A DNA stretch of 64,000 nucleotides. It comes from Eutreptiella sp. 'Long Island Sound 2002'. Its lineage: Eukaryota > Euglenozoa > Euglenophyceae > Eutreptiales > Eutreptiaceae. Below, piece after piece: positions 20,301 to 31,184 of the stretch. The stretch covers positions 123,522,899 to 123,586,898 of the forward strand of contig OZ038380.1 in NCBI GenBank assembly GCA_964036045.1. The letters are read 5' to 3'. The position numbers and the translations under genes were made by a program. The notes beneath the pieces were generated by a model. It had not been told where the DNA came from, searched no databases, and worked only from the letters and a program-made list of their open reading frames with translations. Numbering within the stretch: the stretch's first letter is position 1; every line of letters begins with the position of its first letter.

Positions 20301-20364
20301 GCCTGCTCACTTGCCCGTGTCCACCGCAGCGTCACGTGGCCAGGCCCCCCACGGGAACGCGTCA
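17332..20364 (+). repeat. Element 1 3' LTR
   Basis: The partner of 3619-6616, with the same TGAAGC start and GCGTCA end. It is slightly longer through small indels, including a longer AT run near 17535-17552 and an extra CTGCTCACTTGC-like insertion near 20300. It keeps the 40-bp tandem pair, the 13-bp inverted repeat, and a hairpin at 17798-17831 that is perfect here (GGATGTCGAA / TTCGACATCC) and has one mismatch in the 5' LTR. A gtgg target duplication follows. Confidence 0.9.
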
Positions 20365-20368
20365 GTGG
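20365..20368. repeat. Target site duplication of element 1, right (gtgg)
   Basis: It matches 3615-3618 and directly follows the terminal CA of the right LTR. Confidence 0.8.
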
Positions 20369-21050
20369 CGCTCCACCTCCTGCATCCGCCGGACGAGGAC
20401 TTGGAAGTGGGGGAAGTCATAATATTCGTGGAAGGCGCGGGGAAGGCACCCCCTCCGCCCCCGCCCAACCAACCCGGTATACGACAGAACGAGGCCAACC
20501 CCCCCATATTACGTCATGTGCAAGCATTGCTCCGAGAGCCAACCTGGTCCCCTGCTCTCCCGCCAGCCACCCACCCTCGTCGCAGGTGGGCCCAGCCCTA
20601 CCTGTCCCCCCCCCCTTTCCAGGACCAGGGGCACCCACCACAGAGGGCAGGTCCTCTGGCAACAGCGCCCGGGCATCCCCTGCTCCTCCTCGTCGTTACG
20701 ACCCGTCGGGACCAAGAGCAGGCCCTAGGGGCCAGCCCGACCAACCTCTACGGGGCAGCGCCCGTGCCCCGCCAGCCCCCTCCCGGCGCGCCAGGCAGGG
20801 GACAGGGTACAAACCTTCCCGCGGACCAAGGAGGTCACCGCCGTCAAGGGGGTCCACCTTGGGCGGCTCCCCCCGGCGACCCCGGACGACCGCCGAGGAC
20901 CCAGGGCCCGAGTCCGCCCCGGACTGGGAGCCGTGGCGCAGCGCGTGGGCCGAATGGCCCGCCCGCCTCCCGCCCCAATGCCGGTGGAAGACCACCACAA
21001 CCGCCCTCCCCCGGCACCGCACGGTGACACCCGCGGCACGCCACTGAAGC
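20365..21050 (+). pseudogene. Decayed coding frame split by element 1 (right part)
   Basis: It continues the frame interrupted at 3618: ALHLLHPPDEDLEVGEVIIF, then a Pro-rich stretch. After about 20450 two plus-strand frames stay open to 21027 and 21047, and both translate to Pro/Arg/Gly-rich low-complexity sequence, so the frame is uncertain. An apparent start at 20281 lies inside the LTR and is not the original start. Family unknown. Confidence 0.35.
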
Positions 21051-21069
21051 ATTGCTAGACGGTAAGACT

Positions 21070-22577
21070 GGCACCCGTGCAGCCACGCACGCTTGACAGG
21101 GTAGCTGCAATGTCCGACTCCGATGGCTCCCCCCAGCGAGATGACCGCCTCCACTGGCAGTCCCACTCCCGCTCCCCGGTCTCCCCAGGATGCGCGAAGG
21201 GAGCCCCCGCAGAGCGGGAGGAGCGGCGGCTGACGGTGGCCGCGGTTCCAGACGGGCCGCCGGCTGGGCAGCCCCAAGCGGCCCCCAGCGATCCTGAGCC
21301 ACGGGCCTCCAAAAACTGGTGCCGGCTGGGGAGGCCGTCCCCGCCGCCCAGGCCACTGCCCCTGCCGCCCTGGCAGCTGATGTGGCCCCAGATGCGCCGC
21401 CGGACCGACCGCATGGGACCGCAACCGCCGCTCAAGCAGCACACGCCGCAGCTCCCGCTACGCTGCCGGCGTGCGGGACCGGCCCTACGCGGGCCCAGAG
21501 CGCTTCGCCGGGCGAGCAGCAAGGGGCCGCCGCGGCCGCAACGGAGAGCAGGGAGGGCGCCAAGTACCACGCCCACACCCGGCCCGGCCAGATCCACGTT
21601 AGCCTTCCCAAGTCTTACCTGCCCAAAGGGTCCCTGGCGCCCAAGGCCGCCTTCCCCAAAGGGAGGCCACGGCCTGTTTGCGCCCCGTCGTTCAAACGCA
21701 CGCCGATGGACATCACGCTGCTGCAGCTGCAACGTCGCGTGGTGGGGGCAGGGCACGAGGGAATCGGGGGGCACGGAGGGAGACGGGTGGGAGACGACGA
21801 TCGTGCGGGGCGGGGCGCAAAGGGCGTAGGCACGGGCTTGGGGATGGAGGGCAAACGTGGAAAGGCGGCAGGCGGCGGCAAAGGGGGGCAGGCGCCAGGG
21901 AAAGGGCCAGGGCACGAGCAGCGGCAGGGGGGGGCAGGCGCGCGGGAAACACAAAGGCACCGGCAGCGGCGCGGGAGGTATGGGGCACGGTAAGGGACAC
22001 TAACATGGCAGCGCGCGGGAAGGGGCGTACAGATGCAAGGGACCAGGGGCAGGGACGGGACCCGAGGGCAAGGAGGCTGGGGGCAACGCCGGCAACTGCG
22101 GACAGGGAGGACGGGGCCCGGGGGCGGGAGGGGATGGGAAGGGCGGAAGGCACCACCTGCAGGGGAAGGGGGGCGGGGAGGCCCCGCAGCTGGAGGTCCA
22201 GGTGGGGCCCCAGATCCCCCCTTGGCATCCAGCAGATGCCGGCGCACCACGCCCACCACCACCACCCCCTGCCCATCTACAACATCGACCCTACAATGGG
22301 AGCCCTGGTCCCCCCCCAGCTCCCCAAGCCCCGCCACCACAGAGTCCTACCACACGGCGGCGCCCCAGACGACCAGGCCCCTGCGGCGCGGGAGCCACGG
22401 GCAGAGCCGGCGCAGATGGCCGCCGCCCCTGTTGCACAGGAGCTACAGCCAGAACCGACACGGGGGGCAGTGGGGGCAGCGCATTTCTCCCAGGCCCGGG
22501 ACGAATGGGTGCGAGACTGGGACTCAGTCCCTAACCCCATCCGGAACCATACCCTCCCTGTGGTGCTGGAGGTGTAG
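21070..22577 (+). pseudogene. GC-rich coding remnant, unknown
   Basis: Overlapping plus-strand frames. The most protein-like pieces are SDSDGSPQRDDRLHWQSHS (frame 2, near 21112), HTRPGQIHVSLPKSYLPKGS followed by CAPSFKRTPMDITLLQLQRR (frame 1, near 21575-21740), and AAHFSQARDEWVRDWDSVPN then NHTLPVVLEV (frame 0, near 22480-22574). Frame changes between them suggest an eroded gene. The Gly/Arg/Gln-rich frames at 21750-22100 are low-complexity. No domain identified. Confidence 0.3.
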
Positions 22578-22920
22578 GGCTGGCTGAACTGGGCAACCTC
22601 AAGGTACAAGAGGAACCGGCCGTTCAACGCCATGCTCCTCCGGCGAGACAGGGGGTACTGGGAGGTACCCCAAGGGGGTGGGTGGGCCGGGAGGACCACA
22701 AAATCATCCTCGTGGCCGTGATTTGGGCGGAATGGCCCGACTGGCAGCCAGGGTGCCCGGCCTTCCTGGAGAGGGGGTCGTTACTCCGTGTCTCGGGAGC
22801 GGGGGCCAATGTCTGGCTGCCCCCTGCCCTGCGCTCTGCCCTCATCCTCTGGCGCTACTGCCCGAGGAACGCGCCGCAGCCGCAGCCCCAGCCACCAGAA
22901 AAGCAGAGGCACAAGTGACG
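22578..22920 (+). pseudogene. Continuation of GC-rich coding remnant
   Basis: After the TAG at 22575 the same frame continues as GWLNWATSRYKRNRPFNAML and RRDRGYWEVPQGG, then protein-like sequence moves to frame 2 (DHKIILVAVIWAEWPDWQPG, then CPAFLERGSLLRVS and LPPALRSALILWRYCPR) ending near 22918. The EWPDWQPGCP stretch is loosely reminiscent of the post-RT region of DIRS-type elements, but that is a guess from memory of pattern, not a match. Confidence 0.3.
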
Positions 22921-25010
22921 GCGGCACCCACGGGCGATGGTACCAGCGGCCGCAGGGGTTGGCGACGGTAGACCGAAGTCTGCCCACGGCGATGGCCCGG
23001 CGCCCGGTGCCGAGCCCCGGACCCCTGCTGGCGAACACAGAAGGGGGGGGGGCGCCAACGACTGAGCAGGCGCAGGTCAACGACCCGCGGTGCTCGCCCA
23101 AGCAGGCCATGACCCCCCGAGCCTGAGCAAACCCCCCCCAAGCCTTCTGCGCATCAGGACATGCAGAGAAGAGGCGCCCCCGCTGGACCGTGATCTCTGT
23201 TCCTGGCCGGCGTGTTGGCATACGCAACCCGCGCGGTGGTGGGCCACAGCGGCCGTGGACACGCGTGGGGGGGTACCGCCGGGTGCGCGTGGCCCACGCC
23301 CTCGGCGCGCGACACCCAGGCACGCACGGCTACAGAGTCCCCTTGTGACCCGCGACCGACTAACCCCCCGGACCCCTGCAGCCCCGACCCTCACGCCCCC
23401 GGGCGGCGGCTGAGCGACCCAGGCCGCCGCCCCCAGCGCCCACGAACACCTAGCTACCCCGAGCCAAAGAGCCCCCGAGGCCCCCCCGGGAGGAGAGGAC
23501 GGGTGGAGCACATCGCGGCATACGGCACACCAAACTGCCCTGCCGCGTGCCCCCCCCCGCCCCCTCAACACCACGCTGCGCCAGCCCAAAGCAACTAGGG
23601 CGGCAGGCAGGGAGCCGCCCCAAGCGAGCCCTGACCCTCCGAGCCCGGGCATACACCCCCTTCCTGCCGCTCGCATGCGGGTAGACACGGGGGGAAGCAT
23701 ACCCCCTGTGTTGTGGCCCCTGGCCCGGGCCGGCGCGCCGGTGACGCACGGCCCGGACGATGGTACACCGCAACTGTTGCTGCACCCGGACACGCAGGGG
23801 AGCTGGACCATGGTGGGGCCCCCCTGTGACCCACATGCTGCTAACCTCCTGGACCCCCCGGGCCCCGACCCTCGAGCACACCAGCCGGGACGCTATCCCC
23901 TGGCGCCTTTAGCCGCCAGATGAGCGGCACTGCTGAGAGCTGATACGGGGGGTCGGTGGGCCCCCCCCATCTACCAGGGGCGAGGAGACCACACTACGCC
24001 GGCACAACCCACTCCGACCCCCCCTCCCGGCCCGCAACGGGCCAATGGAAGGTGTCTGCACGCCAAGAGACCCTCCCCCGCAGTCTGCACCACGGAATCC
24101 AGCAACACCGCGCTACACAAAGCCGGGAGGCGAGCCCCCCTCCCCCTTCCATCGGGAAAGGCCGCCGGCGCTGTACAACGCATCGCCGCGACACCCGACG
24201 CGGGGAACCACGCCAGATACGCCGCCCTTTCCGCGCACCATGCGCCCCCTGACCGTTACCCCCTCGCTTTGCCTGTAACCTCCACATACCGCAACGCGCA
24301 CGCCTGCGTACCAACGATGCCCCCCTCCCCGAGGGGTAACGGAGCTCCAGGCCTGCCCGTCTAGCCCCCCAGCCAGCAACCCTGCCGACCCCCGACCAGG
24401 GCCCCAGGGCCCACGACGCCCCCCTCGGGCGGCGCCCAGGGGGAAGCACACGGACGCCAACCGGAGCAGTATGGAAACCACGACCTCCATGGCCTAGGCG
24501 ACGCAGTGGAAGCCAGCCTGCTGCCCCTGCAGGGGAGGCAATGAGACGGACGAGCAACCTCCCCGGGCGTGGGGCGGCTCCCGACCCCCCCGCCCCCCGT
24601 GCCCCCCCGTTGGGCCCGAGCACTAGTACACTCCCAGAGGGCGACGCACAGGGGGCTCGTCAACCCCCCCCCAGCAGCCCTCCCCCCCTGCCCCCCCCCC
24701 TACACACCCCCCCCGGCGTCAGACTGCCCCGGACACACGGGCCCTCCCCCGAGAGGACAAGCTACCAAGAGCCAGGCAGGGAGATGCGAAGACTGCGCCA
24801 TCCCCCCCCCACATGCTAAATAGGCGGAGCACGGGACCAGGGCAGGAAACGCAGAGGGGCATGAACCGCTTGGAACGGCCCTACCGGCACCCTGCACAGG
24901 TACCGCGCGCGGTGCTCGCGCCATGCCAACCAGGAGGGGAGAGCGCGTACACCGCGGGAGCGCAAGCGCACACACACGCAACGGGCACGTGGTCTGAACT
25001 TTAAGGACAA
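22921..25010. other. C-rich low-complexity region, no gene supported
   Basis: The plus strand is strongly cytosine-rich with many runs of 6-10 C, for example 24665-24720. Many overlapping ORFs exist on both strands (the longest is on the minus strand at 23077-23811), but their translations are Pro/Ala/Arg/Gly low-complexity and carry no motif. The minus strand has repeated G-runs able to form quadruplexes. Composition falls abruptly to AT-richer DNA near 25010-25060. Confidence 0.5.
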
Positions 25011-25626
25011 CGGGACCGAGCCCGCGGAACGCAGAGACCGCGTGGAATGGTGTATCAGCAGCCGAAGAAAGATATCCTTGATTTATGCCCTAATAGTTTT
25101 GATGAGATCCTGCAAGTTTTGGTGTTGAAAAACAGGATCAAAGCAGCAAGTAGAGCAAGAACAGAATGCTGATCGAATCAATGAATAGTTTTGAAATCCA
25201 GTGTATCACAGAAGGGCTGCAGATAGACAAAGCAGGCTTCCAGTACAAAGATTCAATCACAAATGGATAAAACAAATGATTTTTAAGTGAAAATTGGCAT
25301 GACTCAGGCCTCCAAGGTAGCACCAAGCACTTCATGTGCACTCTTTTGGATAAGATGGAGGTGGTTAGGAATCTGGGGCATAGGAGTTAGGCCAGACACA
25401 AGATATAGCTTGGCCAGCATGGCCAAGCAACTGAATGCAGAATCAGTTCAAACGCTAAACCACAATAAGTGGTAGAATCAGTTGAGTATCAGGGTCTTAA
25501 GGTGGGGGACCACTAGGCCTAACCTACAAGGCCTTAGGCATGAAGTGCCTACTTTATTTCTGTATTACCTCCATGAAGGAAGATACCTCCGCTCAGCTGA
25601 GTGGTAGGGTCGAACCTCATGGGGGG

Positions 25627-25644
25627 CTAGGGTTATAACCCTAG
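25627..25644. other. 18-bp perfect palindrome
   Basis: CTAGGGTTATAACCCTAG equals its own reverse complement. It includes CTAGGGTT and AACCCTAG, reminiscent of plant-type telomere units in opposite directions, but a single copy is no telomere. Confidence 0.5.
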
Positions 25645-26021
25645 TTATGTTGGGAAAGTGTACTTTAAACTTCAAAACAGGGATAAAAATGATTACGTTA
25701 GTCTCAACATCAACAAAAAGCTTTCAGGGGGGGCTTGGCCTCGATCAACTCCCCCAAGGAAGACATGGCAGTGACCTTTTCCTACTCCCCCCTGTAGTAC
25801 TAGTTGATCAAGCTAGTAGGACCAAGCAAACAGGCTCATGTGTCCCCACAATTACCTCAGAAAATGCATTTAACGAGCCAACGACATTCCCATCAGTTCT
25901 TAGAAGCCTATCACACTGTAGGTACCCTTGAAAAACAGTGTAATGTACCGTGAATGATGTCCCTTCGATGGAGAATTCCTCAAAAGTCGCCAGCGTGAGG
26001 CGAAAGTGTTTGGCAAAATGT

Positions 26022-26096
26022 GGGGGAAGTGGGGTTTGAACACAGGACTCCCTCCCTAGAGCACACATGCTTGCCCACTAGGGTACCGTCGAACGC
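26022..26096 (-). other. tRNA-like sequence or SINE head
   Basis: Read on the minus strand it shows an A-box-like CCTAGTGGGCAAGC and, about 30 bases later, a B-box-like TGTTCAAACCCC, the spacing of a tRNA internal promoter. I cannot fold a full cloverleaf and see no reliable anticodon arm, so it is more likely a tRNA-derived repeat or pseudogene than a working tRNA. Confidence 0.35.
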
Positions 26097-26500
26097 TCTA
26101 TTGCGGACGGCGATCGCTGTATAAACAGCGTTTTAGTAAACTTCCTGACCAAGGGTCAGGGCGGAGCAATACTCCCAATGGAGGGCACGAAACTTCAGGA
26201 GATGAAAAAAAAAAGAAAAAAAAAGGGGGGGAGTGAATCCTGTGGTTCAGCGAAGGGGGTTGGAATTTGAGAAGTCAAATCGCTAAAAATTGACGAAGGA
26301 ACGTTAGAAATTGTCACTTTTAGGCCAAGACCTAAAGTCTCAGACAAGCGCAACAGGAGCGCACTCCCAAGAAAAGTTGCGCAAGCGTAAACGGCTCCTG
26401 AAAACGAAGGTACGAGCCGTTGTTTTCAAAGCTTTTAAAAGCAATTTTTGCACAGTTACATCAAACATTTTATAAACTTTAGGAGAAGGTATTGAACAAA

Positions 26501-29054
26501 AACCCACACGACAGGACAAGTGGACAACCCACCTCTCAGGTACGTTACTGTCACGTCACACGCATGCATTACGTTCGTGGTGGTGGTTTCGTTAAAACGC
26601 TGGGATTGTCACTGTTGCGTTCGTTCGGGGTTCGGGTGATCACTTCCCTTGCTCTGCACAGGTCAAAACCAAAATGAAAGGTGTGTGAAACGAATGGAGC
26701 ACGCAGGGCACACGTAAGATTAGTGTACGTGCTGTGCTCGCGATGCATGTGCCTAATCTAGGCATTCATACATTGTGGCGCTTTTGCTTGAGCCCCAATC
26801 CACTCTTCTCTTCCTTTCACAGGTCAGAAAGGAAAGTGCTTGCTCGTGCTCGTGTTGCCGTAGCGCTAAAATAGGGTTGCTTAAAACGCTTAGGCTTGTT
26901 TTGCGCTGTGCAGTTGCTCGCCATTCCCTTCCTTCTTCTGCAGGAAACAAGACAGGAGGGGCATGCCTGTCACACGATGCATTAATCGTTTAGGGTTGTT
27001 GATAACTCGCCATAGGGTTTTTTAAACGCTTAGGGTTGTCCTTGCGTTCGTGTTTCCTTCGGCATTCACACGGTGAGTGGTGAGTAAGGTAGGTAAGCCC
27101 AGGAGGAGCTCACCTCCTGTTTGAGTTGTGTCATGTATGCTCAGATGTGGTGAACATTAGGAAAAACAATCGTTGTTACTCGTCTCCCTTCCCTGAACGC
27201 ACATGATGCATTAAAGGGCTGTGGGCCACGCGCTGTGCACGCGGTGTAAACCTTTGTTTAGGTTACCCAGGGCTCTGCCCTCCGTTCTAGAAGAGAACGG
27301 TCGCAGTCCTTAACTTTGCTTGCTTGCAACTCGGTTCCAAGACAGTGTGTTATTTTCTACCCGAAGACCTGTATAATACAGCGAGGGTAGTTAGGTTCGC
27401 CAGCCGCTAACCAGTCTCATTTGCCTTTGCTCTCAGGTGAGGGAGTCAGGGTGATTGGCAGCAGCACTTGACTTCGGCGACTTTCCATTTTATCTGCCCA
27501 AGCTGAAAAGGGCGCAGATCACACAAACAAATTGGGTCAGAGTACGACATCATCATGGACAACCCTTACTACACGCTGTGCACCTTCCCTCTAAGCCCTG
27601 TGAGGGAAACACGCGAGGGTGTCCCTGAGGGCAGGCCACTGTTCTCTTGTAATCTTACAGGAGGGTCAATAGGGCTCAGGACCTCTTTGTCATGGCCACA
27701 CAGTAGCATGTGTAGGGGTTAAGGTCAGCAAGCCTGGCAGGGACTGAGTGCGGTTGTGCTCACCCTGCCTTCCAACGCTGATGCTGGCATTAGTGAGTGT
27801 AGTGTAGTGGTGTCTCCTGCTCCGCGTGCTTTTCCTCGCGGGTAGGAAGGTGTGTTAGCTTTTGGCCATTAGAGGAATGGGTGTTTTGTATGCCCTTAGC
27901 ACACTTGGCCACCCCCCCCCTCTAGTAGGCAGGGCTTTTGCCGTCTTCCCCAAAGGATAGGCGCGAGCAAAGAAATTGCGCGCCATAGGAGTGGTAATAG
28001 TACCTGATTAGGACCCTCGGTCCGACGTCAGCGAAGCCCGGTCTCCGGCAGCCACGCCGGGGAGTGGACTGAGACACATACAGACATACGTAGCACACTT
28101 AGGGGTATGATAACCCTGTCAGAAAGGGTGGAACCCCATGGGTCCGCACCAGTCAGGGGTCCTAACTGTGGGCACGCTTGTCCCCAAGGAGGGTAGACAC
28201 ACCTTGCGTCACAGCACCTTGCTTGTCGTTCCCCTTTGGAGTAGTAAGCCACCGTTCTTTGTTGGCTCCCCAAGGTCATAACATCAGGGCAGTTTGCATG
28301 CACCACATGGTCAACAAGGCACACACTTGCTGGGTGGCTGCAAGCCTGATAAGCTGCCATCTGGCTCACGCTGGTAACCATAGGCATGGGACTGCAGGGC
28401 ATAGCCAGGGCAGGAGCAGTACTCTGCAAGCAGCGGATGTGTAGGTGTCCGGAGTGCCGAACCCAACTGAGGGTGGGAGTTAGTACACTCACTGTAACTG
28501 GAGCTCTACAGGAGCCCTGAACCTGTCCTGGCACACACTGAGTAGGCCTAGCTATCAGCACAAGAGTGCTCACCGCCCCAGGGAGGTTAGAAAACGGAGG
28601 GGGCTGCGAGTAAAGGGCCTCAACTCTGAGTCTCAACCTGAGGGGAATTAATTCACGTAAGCCAGCGTGTTCAGGTGATCCGGAGTTGACCTAGTCGCAT
28701 GGAGGCGGGCACCCCGGACTGAACCGACTCCACGGGTACCTAGTCCAGGGCGTGGGCGCGTTCTTGGTACTACACTGCTTGGAGAACATGTGGTTGCAGG
28801 CCGGGGCACTAGGAGGCACCAGCCATTGGGCTGCAAACAAGATAAGCGGCCTGGGGGGGTTCCGATGATCCTTACTGGTGCTTCTCCCTTGGTGCGGGGG
28901 AGGGGTACCTCGGAGGGAAGCCAATACTCCTGCAGGAGTGGCCCGAAGGAGACTGCCAACCGGAGGAGGGGATGTCTGGGGTATACCACCGCCTCGTGAA
29001 GGTTGCAACATCCTTAGTTCGGTTACGCCCAGTAAAAAGATAGGCACAAGGAGA
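26501..29054 (-). other. Element 3 3' noncoding region
   Basis: No gene is seen. Several blocks resemble the noncoding DNA downstream of element 2 pol (51150-52320): the stretch ending GGTTACCCAGGG near 27270 against GGCTACCCAGGGG near 51340; GCGCAGATCACACAAACAAA at 27513 and at 51590; and the GGGAAAC / CTTACAGGAGGGTC block near 27600-27665 against 51710-51786. Degenerate modules with TTAAAACGCT occur at 26592, 26881 and (as TTTAAACGCT) 27021. This shared DNA assigns the stretch to element 3. Confidence 0.5.
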
Positions 29055-29312
29055 TTAATGGTTCTTCTTCCGCTGGGACAGAGTGTCAGCACGGGTTGGT
29101 ACCTGTCCCTCGCTGTTCTCAACGAGGTAGGAGCGGAAGATGGGGTTGATACTCCCATCAGGCTGTATAAAGGCAGACATAGGTTCCCAGGGCGCCTCAG
29201 ATAGCTTATTTTCATCCCACAGGGTAAGAAATCTTGGGCCCTGTTTATACTCGTGGGGGGCAATACCTGCAACCACGTAGAAGCCATCAACTGTCATCTC
29301 ATCTGCAGTCAT
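29055..29312 (-). pseudogene. pol: Element 3 chromodomain-like C-terminus
   Basis: DGFYVVAGIAPHEYKQGPRF followed by LTLWDENKLSEAPWEPMSAF aligns with element 2 EGFYLVKSLLRHRYRQCWRF and LTLWEGLEVEEATWEPFSAF. The aromatic positions of a chromodomain are kept. It is separated from the upstream integrase part by frame breaks. Confidence 0.7.
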
Positions 29313-29353
29313 CCCTTTGAGTTCGTCTGCCTCCTCAGGGCTGGCAGCGTTCT

Positions 29354-29587
29354 CTAGATCGATGCGCTCGACTCACTGTCGCTCAGGCGCCCCTTTTCCC
29401 CGGAAAAATCATCGGGGGAGTGATAGTGCCTCACCTGCTTAGGAGCACAAAGCAGTTCACCAACTAGACGTGGACTGCAACTGACATGGATTCTAGATCC
29501 ATCTATCTTGATGATACCATTGGGCCCAAAGTAAGGGTGCTGTAGGCACTTACGGGGCCAGGAGGGTAGTCGTGAATGGTGAACCAA
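29354..29587 (-). pseudogene. pol: Element 3 integrase C-terminal piece
   Basis: HHSRLPSWPRKCLQHPYFGP, then DGSRIHVSCSPRLVGELLCA, matches the GPY/F-like region of element 2 (HHSRLPAWPRSTSDDPYFGP). About 30 residues beyond it the frame ends. Confidence 0.75.
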
Positions 29588-29664
29588 AAAAATGTCAGCA
29601 ACCTTGAAACTGGCGGGTCGCCGTAGGCGATTTCATCGGCTTAGTTCACGTTCGCAGATGTGTC

Positions 29665-30477
29665 TCAGGTTAGTACCAGCCTGGTTAGCCATAGACTGCT
29701 TGTGTTCCAGCCAATCCGGAACAGGGCTCCTGAATTCCTGAGGGAAGGGGGTTTTGAAGAACCAAGCAGATTGTCCTCAATTAAACAGCTCGCGGGAGGT
29801 GAAACCGTAAAAGAGCTCCTCTGAGAGTTCATGGTCAACACTGCCCAGGGCATCAGGCGTACCCAATCTTTGGTACGCTCCTGTTTCATCAGGATTCGCA
29901 CGTTCAGTTCCACCACACGGTTTTGTCTCTCGCCAACAGGATTAGACGTGTGGGTATAGGGCACACGTGTGGGTACCTCAACATTGAGGGAGTTCAGCAC
30001 TCGCTTGTACCATGCTGTGTCACTGCGGATGCGTACATCCTCATCAGAGTGCACCTGTTTAGGTGCTCCGTATGGTTCGAACCATTGTTCGTCCAACATT
30101 TTCACAGTCTGTTCATCTGTGATTTTCCTATTGCAAGGGAACTCATGGGTGAAGCGGGACAGGCCACAGGTGGGCACTAGGCAACTATCATAGCCGCCGA
30201 AGCGAGGTAGGCCGTGGATGAAATCCACGTAGAGAAGAGAGTTAGTACAATAGGGTATGGGTAGGCTGGAGAGCAGTCCCCTATCCCCACTGGCGCTCTG
30301 CTTGCTGGCATGACAGCCACAAGCATCAACAACGGTCTGCCTACGAGTCGTCAGTTCAGTCAGGGTTAGACCAGAGTAGAAACACTCATCAAAGAAGTCC
30401 ACTGAGCGATTAGCGCCAGTGTGACCTGAGCTGAGATGGGACCACTGTAGACATCCATCGAGTCGTGCCTCAGGCAC
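29665..30477 (-). pseudogene. pol: Element 3 integrase core
   Basis: A 270-codon open frame. It has part of the zinc domain (SSGHTGANRSVDFFDECFYS), then the core: VDFIHGLPRFGGYDSCLVPT (first acidic residue), VHSDEDVRIRSDTAWYKRVL (second) and TSNPVGERQNRVVELNVRIL (Glu). Element 2 has SGHVGADRTLRLFKQWFHTT at the start. The CxxC half looks damaged. Confidence 0.8.
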
Positions 30478-30700
30478 AACTATACGGTCCTCGTACTAGA
30501 GGTAGTGGTTTTTTTCATACCACTCATGCCTGTCAATGACACGGCGTTCGAGACCATTGCTGACGGTCTGGAAAATTTTTTTATATGCCGACTGATAGTC
30601 ACTTAAGCTCAATCCCTCGAGGATTCCAGCTGTGCGCATAGACGGGTTCAGCTGGACGTCCATATGCTGGAAAGCCTCTTTGGCAAGAGCCTCAGAGCTC

Positions 30701-30934
30701 TCACCAGTAAGCGCATCGAAGTTGTTGCGCGATATGTAGTAAGACAGTTTCCTTTTTTATACCAGGGATATGATGGACTGTCAGCCTGAACGGACTGAGG
30801 TTAGTCCACCACCGTTTTAGTTTCGCTTTCTCCGGTGGGGGGCCCTTCTGAAAAGACTTCACCAGTTCCTGGTCACAGAGCCAGACAATTGGGTTAGATC
30901 CCAATAGTCGGGATCCGGATGATAGCACCAGCAT
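30701..30934 (-). pseudogene. pol: Element 3 RNase H fragment
   Basis: LVLSSGSRLLGSNPIVWLCD, then QKGPPPEKAKLKRWWTNLSP, corresponds to the end of element 2 RNase H. The earlier part of the domain lies in other frames at 30935-31180. Confidence 0.7.
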
Positions 30935-31184
30935 ACCGACCAGGAGTTCCTGGTCGTAGGTGCTGTAATTGGAACGCGCCTGGTTCCATTTCCAATTCCA
31001 GTGACCTAGTGGTACAAGTTGCCACTCACTGGAGGGATAGTCGTGCTTCAGGGAACCATCACCGTTCAGTCCTGTGGTACGATAATGGGATTCAGTTAGT
31101 TCAGCTGGGTTAAGCTCTTGCCATTGGTATATCGTTCCACCCCCCCCTACATCACTGGCATCGGTGATCAGGACTATCTAACCC

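Larger units (their letters stand above)
3619..20364 (+). mobile_element. Element 1: Ty3/gypsy chromovirus-like LTR retrotransposon
   Basis: A complete LTR retrotransposon of 16.7 kb in plus orientation: LTR, primer site, Gag, protease, RT, RNase H, integrase, chromodomain, polypurine tract, LTR. RNase H before integrase is the Ty3/gypsy order, and the C-terminal chromodomain puts it with chromoviruses. The LTRs are about 3 kb each, long for the group, and differ by scattered substitutions and small indels, so the insertion is not very recent. Gag and protease share one frame separated by UAG. Pol then changes frame four times, which implies decay or base-calling indels. It is flanked by a 4-bp gtgg duplication. 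Confidence 0.9.
25011..26500. other. AT-richer DNA without gene
   Basis: No ORF longer than about 95 codons and no recognised motif. It contains an 18-bp palindrome (25627-25644), a tRNA-like minus-strand sequence (about 26022-26096) and a purine run (A/G) at 26203-26231. It could hold the degraded 3' LTR of element 3, but I find no second copy to prove it. Confidence 0.4.

Noticed and set aside
21055-22340. Long minus-strand ORFs opposite the GC-rich remnant
   Set aside because: They are mirror frames of plus-strand sequence, rich in Pro/Arg/Cys with no pattern. The plus-strand pieces look more like protein.
23077-23811. 244-codon minus-strand ORF in the C-rich block
   Set aside because: The translation is Gly/Ala/Arg low-complexity, and equally long frames exist on the other strand. 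It is explained by base composition.
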